From contig DATENM010000036.1 in the NCBI GenBank assembly GCA_035275065.1, positions 48,463 through 112,462 of the forward strand: a stretch of 64,000 bases of DNA. Reading direction: 5' to 3'. Shown one piece after another: positions 7,790 to 16,056 of this stretch. The stretch's first letter is position 1. The number at the start of each line of letters is the position of its first letter. The DNA comes from Blastocatellia bacterium. Lineage in GTDB: Bacteria; Acidobacteriota; Blastocatellia; UBA7656. Made by a program: the position numbers and the translations under genes. The notes beneath the pieces are model-generated. The model did not search any database. It worked only from the letters and a program-made list of their open reading frames with translations, and had not been told where the DNA came from.

Positions 7790-8983
7790 TTAATAGCTCT
7801 TGGGTAGGCCGAGCACGAAGTGGCCGATGATGTTGCGCTGAATCTCGCTGGTGCCGGCTTCGATGGTGTTGCCGCGCGCCCGCAAGTAGCCGTGCGCCCA
7901 TTCGCCGTGATCAATCGCATAGTCGCTCGCGTCGGTCAACTGGCCGTACGGGCCGAGCATCTCCATCGCCACCTGCTGCATGCGTTGATTCATCTCGCTC
8001 CAGAAAATTTTCTGAATCGAGCCTTCGGGGCCGGGCACGCCGGTCTTGCTCATGCGCGTCAGCGTGCGCATCTGGTTCAGGCGGAAGATCTCGGTCTCGG
8101 CATACATCTGCGCCAGCTTTTGACGAATGACCGGATTCTGGCTTGCCGGCTGGCCATTGTGCGACAGCTCTTTTGACAAAGCCATCAACCGCTCGATCTG
8201 GCGCTTGAAGGTGATTTGCAAGCTAGCGCCGAGCGTGCCGCGCTCGAACATCAAGGTGGCGATGGCAATGTTCCAGCCTTCGTTAATCTTGCCGACGACG
8301 TTTTCGACCGGCACGCGCACGTCGCGGAACGAGACTTCGTTGAACTCGGCGTCGCCGGTCATCTGCTTGAGCGGTCGCACGGACACGCCCGGCGCGTGCA
8401 TATCGATCAGCACGTAGGTCAGCCCCTTGTGCTTGGCGGCCTCGGGGTCCGTGCGCACGACGGCGAAGCACCAGTCGGCGTAATGACCAAAGCTCGTCCA
8501 TGTCTTCTGACCGTTGACGATGAAGTGATCGCCATCGCGCACCGCTTCGGTGCGCAACGCCGCCAGGTCGCTGCCGGCGTTCGGCTCTGAGTAGCCCTGA
8601 CACCAGATTTCGTCGGCGCTCAGGATGTTGGCGAGATAACGTTGCTTCTGCGCCTCGTTGCCGTAAGCGATCAAGGTCGGGCCGAGCAGCGAAAGCCCCA
8701 GCACGTTAATCAAGGGCGGCGCGTTCTGGCGGGCCATCTCTTCGATGAAGATGGTCTGCTCGACGAGCGTCGCGCCGCGCCCGCCATAGGCTTTCGGCCA
8801 GTGAATGCCCACCCAGCCGGCTTCAAACATCTTCTTTTGCCAGGCGCGCAAAAAGTCGAAGCGCTCGCGCGAGCCTTCGCCGCGCCGCGCGTGGTCTTCC
8901 CAACCATCGGGCCGGTTACTGGCGAGCCAGTCGCGGAATTCGTCGCGGAACTGCTGCTCCTGCGGAGAAAGGTTCAAGTCCAT
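7790..8983 (-). CDS. Acyl-CoA dehydrogenase, catalytic type
   Basis: The 397-residue protein has the full acyl-CoA dehydrogenase architecture, including WCQGYSEPNAGSDLAAL in the beta domain and TIEAGTSEIQRNIIGHFVLG near the C-terminus, where the glutamate is the expected catalytic base. It oxidises acyl-CoA to 2-enoyl-CoA and passes electrons from FAD to an ETF. The annotated substrates of close relatives vary (fatty, branched or side-chain acyl-CoAs), so chain length cannot be read from sequence. It is upstream of the second dehydrogenase on the minus strand. The TAA stop lies immediately against a GTGACAA-type repeat arm. Confidence 0.9.
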   Translation of the reverse strand: MDLNLSPQEQQFRDEFRDWLASNRPDGWEDHARRGEGSRERFDFLRAWQKKMFEAGWVGIHWPKAYGGRGATLVEQTIFIEEMARQNAPPLINVLGLSLLGPTLIAYGNEAQKQRYLANILSADEIWCQGYSEPNAGSDLAALRTEAVRDGDHFIVNGQKTWTSFGHYADWCFAVVRTDPEAAKHKGLTYVLIDMHAPGVSVRPLKQMTGDAEFNEVSFRDVRVPVENVVGKINEGWNIAIATLMFERGTLGASLQITFKRQIERLMALSKELSHNGQPASQNPVIRQKLAQMYAETEIFRLNQMRTLTRMSKTGVPGPEGSIQKIFWSEMNQRMQQVAMEMLGPYGQLTDASDYAIDHGEWAHGYLRARGNTIEAGTSEIQRNIIGHFVLGLPKSY

Positions 8984-9174
8984 TGCGGTTTCCTCGCCTG
9001 TGTTGCTGAATTCGCCGAGACGGCGTGTTGCGGTCGCCTATTATATCCCGGCGGCAGCCATTCACCGAAACGGATTTTACAGTTTCTTTGCATGTGCGTT
9101 TAGCATCGTCGCGCCAGGTGTGTTACATTGACCGCAAGCAACAATCAGACTAAATCGAAGGAGAAAGAAGTGCG

Positions 9175-9687
9175 ATGCGACGCTTGCGAATAATCATTCC
9201 GTTCATTGCCCTGGGACTGCTTGCCGGCTGCGCGAAGCCGGGGCAGAACAATCAGAACACCGTGGCGGCCAATCAGCCGCCGGTTAACGCGGCGGCCACC
9301 CCGGCGCCTGGCGACAGCACGCCGCCGCTGCTGCGCGAGATCAACGCCGGCAACACCGATGCGGTGCGCCAGTTGATCGATAGCGGCGCTAATGTCAACG
9401 CCGCCAGCGAAACCGGCGTCACGCCGTTGATGAATGCCGCCGGCATGGGCAACAAAGAGGTCGTCCAGTTGCTGCTTGCCAGGGGCGCAGACGTCAACGC
9501 CAAGACGACCGGCAATTACACGGCGCTGATGCAGGCGGCGCTCGTCGGTCAAACCGAGATCGTCAAAATCCTCCTCGACGCCGGCGCCGACCCGAGCGTC
9601 AAAGACATCGGGGGCCGAAGCGCGTTGACCTATGCGGAAGACAAGGGCAATAAAGAAATCGTTGCCATGCTCAAGAACCGCAAGTGA
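9175..9687 (+). CDS. Ankyrin-repeat lipoprotein
   Basis: This 170-residue protein begins with a lipoprotein signal peptide: charged MRRLR, a hydrophobic core, then the lipobox LLAGC (Cys at about residue 20). A Pro/Ala/Asn-rich linker follows. Residues ~49-170 form three to four ankyrin repeats (for example DAVRQLIDSGANVNAA, EVVQLLLARGADVNAK, EIVKILLDAGADPSVK). Ankyrin repeats mediate protein binding; the partner is unknown. A good Shine-Dalgarno (AAGGAG) precedes ATG 9175. The protein should be anchored in a membrane facing the periplasm. Confidence 0.88.
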   Translation: MRRLRIIIPFIALGLLAGCAKPGQNNQNTVAANQPPVNAAATPAPGDSTPPLLREINAGNTDAVRQLIDSGANVNAASETGVTPLMNAAGMGNKEVVQLLLARGADVNAKTTGNYTALMQAALVGQTEIVKILLDAGADPSVKDIGGRSALTYAEDKGNKEIVAMLKNRK

Positions 9688-9784
9688 TCGCGGGTTGTCA
9701 GCCGGGCCGCGGATGCTGAATAATACCTGTTGGCAGTCGGCGACGTGCCGCCAGCCTTTATCGCATACTCAATCGGAGGAAATA

Positions 9785-11296
9785 ATGAAACGCGTTCTCT
9801 CATGGTTAATGGCTACGGCCTTCGTCTGCGCCGGCACGGTCTACGCGCAGATTCCCGCGCCGCAGACTCAGAATCCGGCGCCGCCAGCTAAGAAAGACGA
9901 AGACTGCGGCTGTGATGTCAAGCTCCCTGAAGGCCGCGCCGCCATCGTCAACGGCATCAAAGTCACCGTTCAGGAAATTGATGAGCCGATCAAGGATAAG
10001 ATAAAAGACCTGCAAGACCAGATTATCGAATCGCGCAAGAACGAAGTTGATCTGCTGATTAACGCCCGCCTGCTCGATATCGAAGCCAAGAAGCGCGGCG
10101 TCACCGCCGAGAAGATTCTGCAAACCGAGGTCGAGGGCAAGATCGTCGAGCCGACCGACGCCGAAGCGCAACGCTTCTACCAGCAGAACGCGGATAAGCT
10201 GCAAGGCAGTTTCAATGAGCTGAAGCCGCAAATCCTCGCCTACCTGCGCGCCGAGCGCATGCGCATCCTGTCGAAGAAACTTGCCGAGCAGTTGCGCGCC
10301 ACGGCGCAGGTGAAGATTGTCGGTCAGGCGACGCCGCCCGCGACCGAAGCCGACCGCGCCCGCGTGCTGGCGACGATCAACGGCGAAGCGATCACCGTCG
10401 GCGATGTTGAGACGGCGCTCGCGCCCTACATCTTTGTGGTGCAGGATCAGATGTACGAGTTGCGCAAGGCAGCGCTCGAGGCGCGCATCAACGACATTCT
10501 GCTTGACCAGGAAGCCCGCAAACGCAACAGCTCGCCGACAGACCTCTACCGCCAGGAAGTCGGCGCCAAGGTCAAGCCGCCGACCGATGCTGATGCCGAG
10601 AAGTTCTATAAAGAAAACGAGAAGAACCTGAAAGGCACCTACGACGAGCTGAAGGTGCAGATCATTCAATACCTGCAAAGTAAGGCGTACGAAAAGGCCG
10701 AAACCGATTTCGCCGCGACGCTGCGCAAGACGGCGACCGTCGAAAGCTACCTGCGAGCGCCTGAGTCGCCCGTGCTCAAGATCGCCCTCGACGATCAGCC
10801 GACGAAGGGCAATCCCGACGCGGCGGTGACGATAGTCGAGTTCACCGATTTCCAGTGTCCGACCTGTGGCAAAACAGCGCCCGTGCTCGAAGACCTCCTC
10901 AAGGAGTATGGCCAGCGCGTGCGGCTGGTGGTGCGTGACTTCCCGCTCGACATGCACAAGAACGCCGAGAAGGCCGCCGAGGCCGCCGAAGCGGCGCGCG
11001 AGCAGGGCAAGTACTGGGAGTACACCGCCATCCTGTTCAAGAATCAGGAGGCGCTCGAAGTCCCGAAGCTGAAAGAGTACGCCACGCAGGTCGGCTTGGA
11101 CCGCGCCCGCTTCGATCAGGCGCTCGATTCCGGCAAATTCTACGAGAAGGTACAGCGCGACTTGCGCGAAGGCGAAAAGCTCGGCATCAACGGCACGCCG
11201 ACCATCTTCATCAACGGCAGGCGCATCCGCGAGCGCACGCTCGAAGCCTTGAAAGCCGCCGTGGAAGCCGCTTTGAAGTCAACAGCCAGTAAGTAG
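9785..11296 (+). CDS. SurA-like double module fused to DsbA-like thioredoxin
   Basis: The 503-residue protein has a signal peptide (residues 1-21, ending VYA-Q). Two successive ~130-residue modules follow (about 40-170 and 195-320), each with an INGxxITVxxVE-type strand and a long helical part, which resembles the chaperone domain of SurA/PpiD-type foldases without the rotamase domain. Residues ~330-500 form a DsbA/DsbG-type thioredoxin domain with active site CPTC (358-361) and a cis-proline loop GTPTIFING. It is probably a periplasmic folding factor combining chaperone and disulfide activity. An in-frame upstream ATG (9632) exists, but GGAGG at 9776 and the signal peptide favour 9785. The gene is followed by a strong terminator. 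Confidence 0.85.
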   Translation: MKRVLSWLMATAFVCAGTVYAQIPAPQTQNPAPPAKKDEDCGCDVKLPEGRAAIVNGIKVTVQEIDEPIKDKIKDLQDQIIESRKNEVDLLINARLLDIEAKKRGVTAEKILQTEVEGKIVEPTDAEAQRFYQQNADKLQGSFNELKPQILAYLRAERMRILSKKLAEQLRATAQVKIVGQATPPATEADRARVLATINGEAITVGDVETALAPYIFVVQDQMYELRKAALEARINDILLDQEARKRNSSPTDLYRQEVGAKVKPPTDADAEKFYKENEKNLKGTYDELKVQIIQYLQSKAYEKAETDFAATLRKTATVESYLRAPESPVLKIALDDQPTKGNPDAAVTIVEFTDFQCPTCGKTAPVLEDLLKEYGQRVRLVVRDFPLDMHKNAEKAAEAAEAAREQGKYWEYTAILFKNQEALEVPKLKEYATQVGLDRARFDQALDSGKFYEKVQRDLREGEKLGINGTPTIFINGRRIRERTLEALKAAVEAALKSTASK

Positions 11297-11412
11297 GGGC
11301 CGGGGGCCAGGGGCCGGTTAAGAAAAGGCAGCGAGTTGGAAGAAGTGACTCCAACTCGCTGCCTTTTTTATGCTCGCTGGTGACCTATTATTTTTCCCGG
11401 CCCCCGGCCCCT
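11294..11412. repeat. Inverted heptamer array, unit GGGGCCG, around a terminator
   Basis: The left arm 11294-11316 (GGGGCCG, GGGGCCA, GGGGCCG) pairs with the right arm 11396-11412. The left arm starts at the stop codon of the foldase gene. The intrinsic terminator at 11327-11369 lies entirely inside the loop. Confidence 0.8.
11327..11369 (+). terminator. Intrinsic terminator after the foldase gene
   Basis: There is a perfect 14-bp stem (11327-11340 with 11350-11363), a 9-base loop, a run of six T after it and AAAA before it. The A-run makes it potentially bidirectional, also serving the minus-strand gene that ends at 11516. Confidence 0.92.
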
Positions 11413-11413
11413 A

Positions 11414-11510
11414 TAGCGGTTTTCATTTGGATGTAGCGCAAGGCGGTTAGCTTGCGCCTTGACTCGCGCAAGCTAACCGCCTTGCGCTACTTGGCAAACC
11501 CAAATGCAAT
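11414..11510. repeat. Palindromic repeat family A, copy 1, nested in outer arms
   Basis: A perfect 25-bp inverted repeat (11433-11457 with 11466-11490; begins GTAGCGCAAGGCGGTTAG) has an 8-base loop. Around it are weaker outer arms, AGCGGTTTTCATTTGG and CCAAATGCAATTCGCT. Related copies are at 34091, 39288 and 56334. Confidence 0.88.
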
Positions 11511-11515
11511 TCGCT

Positions 11516-13693
11516 CTAACTCTGCGGGTTCAACTGGGCGCGCAGGTCTTTCACCTGTTGAGTGATCGTCGCGGCATCAACGGCGTTGGGCGTCTTCTTC
11601 AGGTAGAGGTCGTAATACTGGATGGCTTCCTGCAACTGCCCCTTAAGCTGGTAGACGGCGGCAAGCACTTTGTAGAGGTCTGGAATCTCGCTGGTCTGCT
11701 GAAGCGCCCGCGTCAGGTATTCCTGGGCGGCGTCGAGCTTCTGTTGTTTGAAATAGGCCGTGCCGAGGTGGACGCTGAAGATGGGATTCTCAGGTTCCAG
11801 GCGCAGGCTGGTCTGGAAGAAATAGATCGAGCGGTCGAGGTTCTTCAGCGGCGTCTCGTAGGAATAGGCTTTGCCCAGCAGATCGTACATCGATGCCTGT
11901 GTCGAGACCGCCGGGTTTAGGGCGAGGCCGGCGTCGCACAGGGCGATGGCGCGGTCAATGTGGCCGCGGTCGGCGTGCGAGCGGTCAAAGGTATATTCTT
12001 CTTCGTAGCGCAGCAGGTGCGCCGCCGCCAGGTTGTTTAACACGATGGTGTTGTTCTGGCGCAGGGTCATGAACTTCTCAAGCTCTTCGACGGCTTTGTC
12101 CATCTGCTGACGGTCGATGTATTTGTGGCCCAGCACAAAATGCGCCATCGCCTGATCGTCGGCGACTTCGGCGCTATGCGACCACAAGGTCATGTCATCT
12201 TTCCAGAATGCATTCTGCGCTGCGGTCTTGCCCGCCATTTGCAGCGCCAGTATGCCGACAATCAGCCCTGGTATCGTCAAACGCCTGGTGGCTTGCCATC
12301 TCTCGGCCGGTACGAAGGCCAGCCCGGCTGCGACCAGCAGCGTGATGGCGATGCTAAGGCCGGTTCGCGTCGCCGGCGCGTCGTCAAGCGCGAACCCGCT
12401 GGCTACGAACAGACTTGAAAGCCCATAAACGACCGGCGTCATCGCCAGCGCGAGCGCCGCGCGCGTCACCAGACGCTTCGCCCGCTGCCCTGTCGGAATG
12501 CGCACCAGCGCCATCGCCAGCAGCAAGGTAAAGCCGACCGACGGGATGTAGACGTAACGCTCTTGCACCAGGAAGTCTGTGCCGAAGGCGCTCAGATTCA
12601 AGACCGGTAAGAGGTTGATAGCGAACCACAGGATGGCGAAGCGCGCCACAGGCTGGCCCCAGAGTCGCCACCCGCCATACACAAGCGCCGCGACGCCGAG
12701 CAACGGCAGCAGGAAACGCGGGCTAAATGGGGTCGTCACCATCGGCGTGTCGTGAAAGATCGACAGGTTCATCGGCCAGAGCAGCAACCCGACGTACTTG
12801 CAGATGACGATGGGAATCGTCAGCAGCACCTGGTGCAGCGGGTAGGAGACGAACTGCGGGTCATTGAGGACAAAGCCCAGCGCATTGTAGCGCATGACGA
12901 AGTAGGTGAGCGCCATCATCAAAAACAACGCCGGGAAAAACACTGCCGCGCGCAGGCGTTGAGCCAGCGGGCGCTCCGGCTTGGCGATGAACAACTCATA
13001 AGCGGCGATGAAGGCCGGGAAGGCGACCGCCGGCTCTTTCGAGAATGCCGCGAACAGGAAAAGGAAGATCGAGCCGGCGAGATAATTCTTGTTACCGTTC
13101 TCGCGGTAGCGCAGGTAGAGATAGAACGACGGCAGCAGGAAGAGCGCCAGGAAAAGATCGGTGACGCCTGATATCCAGGCGACCGACTCGACGCGCAAAG
13201 GGTGCAGGGCAAAGAGCAACGTCGCAATGCTCGTCAGCTTGATGTCGCCGGTAATCCGCTTGAGGATCAGGAAAAGGAAAGAGACCGCCAGCAGGTGCAT
13301 CAGCACGTTGATTAAGTGCCAACCCGGCGCCCAGGTGCCGAACAGTGCCCAGCCGACCATCAGGTAAACCGTAAACAGCGGGCGATAATATGGCGTCGTC
13401 GGCCCGGCATCTTTGTTGGGGTCTTGATCCTGCTTGACGCGCCAGAACCAGACTTCTTTGGTGAGCGCCGTCGGCAGATTGGCAAAGCTGCGAATCTGAT
13501 CGTTGCGCAGAATCTGCGTCGTGTCGTCATAGGCGAAGCCGTTGGCCAGGGTGTTAGCAAAGGCCAGAAAGGTGCCGGCAAGGATGAGGCCGAGAATCCA
13601 TCTGTGCGAAGGGCTGAATGACCGCCGCGCCGCCGGCGGCGGAGAGGCAATCTCCGGGCTGGCTTGCGGGCGTGTGCGTTTCTTCTTACTCAT
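11516..13693 (-). CDS. TMTC-like membrane glycosyltransferase with TPRs
   Basis: This 725-residue protein starts with a basic cytoplasmic tail and then about ten hydrophobic segments (residues ~30-480). The first extracytoplasmic loop carries NGFAYDDTTQI (about 51-61), the Asp-Asp signature position of GT-C/O-mannosyltransferase-type enzymes that use polyprenyl-phosphate sugars. Residues ~500-725 are tetratricopeptide repeats (for example DQAMAHFVLGHKYIDRQQMD and EIPDLYKVLAAVYQLKGQLQ), as in eukaryotic TMTC proteins. A role in protein O-glycosylation or glycan transfer is inferred. It is the most downstream member of a block of surface-glycan genes on this strand. Confidence 0.75.
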   Translation of the reverse strand: MSKKKRTRPQASPEIASPPPAARRSFSPSHRWILGLILAGTFLAFANTLANGFAYDDTTQILRNDQIRSFANLPTALTKEVWFWRVKQDQDPNKDAGPTTPYYRPLFTVYLMVGWALFGTWAPGWHLINVLMHLLAVSFLFLILKRITGDIKLTSIATLLFALHPLRVESVAWISGVTDLFLALFLLPSFYLYLRYRENGNKNYLAGSIFLFLFAAFSKEPAVAFPAFIAAYELFIAKPERPLAQRLRAAVFFPALFLMMALTYFVMRYNALGFVLNDPQFVSYPLHQVLLTIPIVICKYVGLLLWPMNLSIFHDTPMVTTPFSPRFLLPLLGVAALVYGGWRLWGQPVARFAILWFAINLLPVLNLSAFGTDFLVQERYVYIPSVGFTLLLAMALVRIPTGQRAKRLVTRAALALAMTPVVYGLSSLFVASGFALDDAPATRTGLSIAITLLVAAGLAFVPAERWQATRRLTIPGLIVGILALQMAGKTAAQNAFWKDDMTLWSHSAEVADDQAMAHFVLGHKYIDRQQMDKAVEELEKFMTLRQNNTIVLNNLAAAHLLRYEEEYTFDRSHADRGHIDRAIALCDAGLALNPAVSTQASMYDLLGKAYSYETPLKNLDRSIYFFQTSLRLEPENPIFSVHLGTAYFKQQKLDAAQEYLTRALQQTSEIPDLYKVLAAVYQLKGQLQEAIQYYDLYLKKTPNAVDAATITQQVKDLRAQLNPQS

Positions 13694-13790
13694 TAAAAAC
13701 CTGTGCGCGAAATAATGGCTTATTGGATTGAACAGGGCCGCGACCGCTGTTTAGCTAAGAAAAAATGCTATCCTGCCGGCTTTGCTCATG

Positions 13791-16019
13791 TCAACGCAGC
13801 CACCGGTCTACGACCCAGCCGGTCAGATTGGCGTGATCGCCTTCGGCGAGGCGCACTTTCGTCTTGCCCGCCGCCACCTCAAGCACCTGCACCCGTGTGT
13901 TATTGGCGACGCGCACGGCGCGGCCCGCGCGGATGAAGCTGTCTACTTTATCGTTATCTCTGGCGGCAAAAGCGCCGATCAGTTGCGGCAGGGTTTCTTC
14001 GTCAACCGCTACGAAGATCGACTCTTGACCTTCGATGTATAAGACGGCCTCGGAGCCTGCGGTGATCGCGGTGCGCCGCGGCTCGGGCGCTGGCCGAGTG
14101 GCCGGTGCTTGATTGCGGCTGGCGCGCATCGTCAGCGCGATGATGATGACCAGGGCGATCAACAGGACGCCGGCGACGACGGCATAACGCATACGCCGTC
14201 CGGCGCTCACGGCGCTGGCGTTATCGGGCGGCGACGGGCTCGCAGGCTCGCTGCTCACATCGGGCGCTGCCTGGTGCGACGGCGCGCGGCCTGCCACCGC
14301 AAGGCCGATGATGACGATCAGGCTGAGCAGGGCGATTATCGTTCCCGCCCATCGCGGCCCGGTGTTTTGAAAGCGCAAGTCAAGGACATGCTGGCCGGCC
14401 GGCACCTCGACGACTTGAATGCCATCACTGTCGCTTGATAGCGGCACGCGCGCGCCGTCCAGGCGGGCGGTCCAGCCGGGGAAGTTGTAAGTCTTCAATC
14501 GCACACGGCTCGGCTGGTCGACCTGCACGCGCACTTCACGATGCTCCGGCATCCAGGTGAGAATATTACTTGAGCCGCCCTGTGGCTCGATGACGACCGG
14601 CGGCGTGTCGGGCAGTTGCTCGGGGTGCGTGGCGTCGCGCGGCGTCATGCTCGATTCGACGTAATTCTGCGGCGGCGCGAAGGCGAGATTCTTAAGCGCG
14701 CCGCCGATCACATTATGAAAGCTGACCCATAGATTCAAAGCGACGATAAGGCCGAATGCCACGCGCAGCGCCAAAAGCAAGCGCGGATTTAGGCCCGCGC
14801 CGCGCCGCAATCGCTCGATGGCCGCGCCCGCTAGCAACGCGCCGAACATGGTGCTGATGGCCAGCCAGCGGAAGGGCGGCACGGCCAATTGCAGCTTCGG
14901 CAGCAAGCGCCCGATGTCGTAAGAGAAGGCCGTCGTCATAAATAGGCTGGCGCCGCAGACCGCCATCCACAGGCCGATCTGTAAGCGGCGCGCCGCGCCT
15001 GTCGAGTCGGTCACAGCATCCCCGGCCCAGCCCGCCTCTTGCGGCGCGCGGCGAACAACCAGCCAGACGGCGAGCAACAGCAGCGCGGTCAGCTTCAGCG
15101 AATAGATGATACTCACGTTGAACGGATCATCATTGGGTATCGGCTGAATGTAGGAGCCGTGATAAGGGAAAATCTCCTGGGTGTATTCAAAGACCAGGTT
15201 GGTTTCAAGCGCCGCCGGCAGCCAGTAGATGGCGCTGAGGGCCAGCCCCAGAATCATCCCGGCGGCGATGCGCGCCAGTATGCGCCAGTCCCTCGCCCGC
15301 AGCGCCCAGACCAGCGCATAAAAGGCCAGCGCGTAAGAGTACATCAAGCCGACGGGAAAGTGGGTCACCAGGTGCAGGCCATACATCAATCCGAGCCCGG
15401 CGATGTGGCGCAGCGCGCCACGGCTTCCCGCCTTGTAGACGAAGTAGAAGATCAGCGGCATGAAGACGAAGCCGAAGATTTCCGGCAGCGCGCCGCGCCA
15501 GTAAAGATCGAGCAAGTGATACGGCAACAGAACGTAGAGCGCCGCCGCCGCCGCGCTCGCCACACGCGAAAAGAACAGCCGCGAAACGGCGTAGAGCGCC
15601 AGCCCCGCGCCTGCCATCATCAGCGTCATCAGCACGAACAGCGTCGTGTGCCAGTCATTAAAGACGGCGTTGACCAGTGTCGTCGCGTAATAAAATCCCG
15701 GCGGATAATAGTTAGCCACCGCGATGCCATAGCCGTTGTTGGCGTCGGCGAACCAGCGCGGATAAAGTGACCCTGAGCGCACGCCTTTCTGGAACTGATT
15801 CATGTAGAAGTAGTGGTTCGTCATGTCATGCGTCAGGATCATCTGGTAGTTCGTTTTGCCGGCATAGCTCACCGAGTGCGAGAAGAAATACGGCACGACG
15901 ATAATGGCGCCGAGCGCCAGCGCCACCAGCAGCCCGACGACATAAACCGTTATGCGCCGCGCTCTCGGCTGCCGGGCGCCGCCGTTGCTTTCGGGATCGT
16001 GGGTGCGAGCCTCTGACAT
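13791..16019 (-). CDS. Polytopic membrane protein, PTPS-related GT-C-like, SH3-like tail
   Basis: The 742-residue protein has a first membrane helix (~residues 25-45), the loop SGSLYPRWFADANNGYGIAV and YYPPGFYY that mark the 6-pyruvoyl-tetrahydropterin-synthase-related membrane family, then about a dozen more hydrophobic segments. A soluble beta-rich domain (~450-560) and two further helices follow. The last ~80 residues (AVLYIEGQESIFVAVDE to GWVVDRWLR) resemble a bacterial SH3-like module. The family is thought to be glycosyltransferase-like, but the reaction is unproven. It belongs to the minus-strand glycan block. Confidence 0.7.
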   Translation of the reverse strand: MSEARTHDPESNGGARQPRARRITVYVVGLLVALALGAIIVVPYFFSHSVSYAGKTNYQMILTHDMTNHYFYMNQFQKGVRSGSLYPRWFADANNGYGIAVANYYPPGFYYATTLVNAVFNDWHTTLFVLMTLMMAGAGLALYAVSRLFFSRVASAAAAALYVLLPYHLLDLYWRGALPEIFGFVFMPLIFYFVYKAGSRGALRHIAGLGLMYGLHLVTHFPVGLMYSYALAFYALVWALRARDWRILARIAAGMILGLALSAIYWLPAALETNLVFEYTQEIFPYHGSYIQPIPNDDPFNVSIIYSLKLTALLLLAVWLVVRRAPQEAGWAGDAVTDSTGAARRLQIGLWMAVCGASLFMTTAFSYDIGRLLPKLQLAVPPFRWLAISTMFGALLAGAAIERLRRGAGLNPRLLLALRVAFGLIVALNLWVSFHNVIGGALKNLAFAPPQNYVESSMTPRDATHPEQLPDTPPVVIEPQGGSSNILTWMPEHREVRVQVDQPSRVRLKTYNFPGWTARLDGARVPLSSDSDGIQVVEVPAGQHVLDLRFQNTGPRWAGTIIALLSLIVIIGLAVAGRAPSHQAAPDVSSEPASPSPPDNASAVSAGRRMRYAVVAGVLLIALVIIIALTMRASRNQAPATRPAPEPRRTAITAGSEAVLYIEGQESIFVAVDEETLPQLIGAFAARDNDKVDSFIRAGRAVRVANNTRVQVLEVAAGKTKVRLAEGDHANLTGWVVDRWLR

Positions 16020-16056
16020 GAATCGAATCCTTCTTGATGAATTGCCGGCTGAGCGA

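Noticed and set aside
9632..9784. N-terminal extension of the foldase gene from ATG 9632
   Set aside because: It overlaps the ankyrin gene, lacks a Shine-Dalgarno and would bury the signal peptide that starts at 9785.
15039..15770. A 243-codon plus-strand frame inside the PTPS-related membrane protein gene
   Set aside because: It is highly Arg/Gln-rich, the usual signature of an antisense frame opposite hydrophobic codons.
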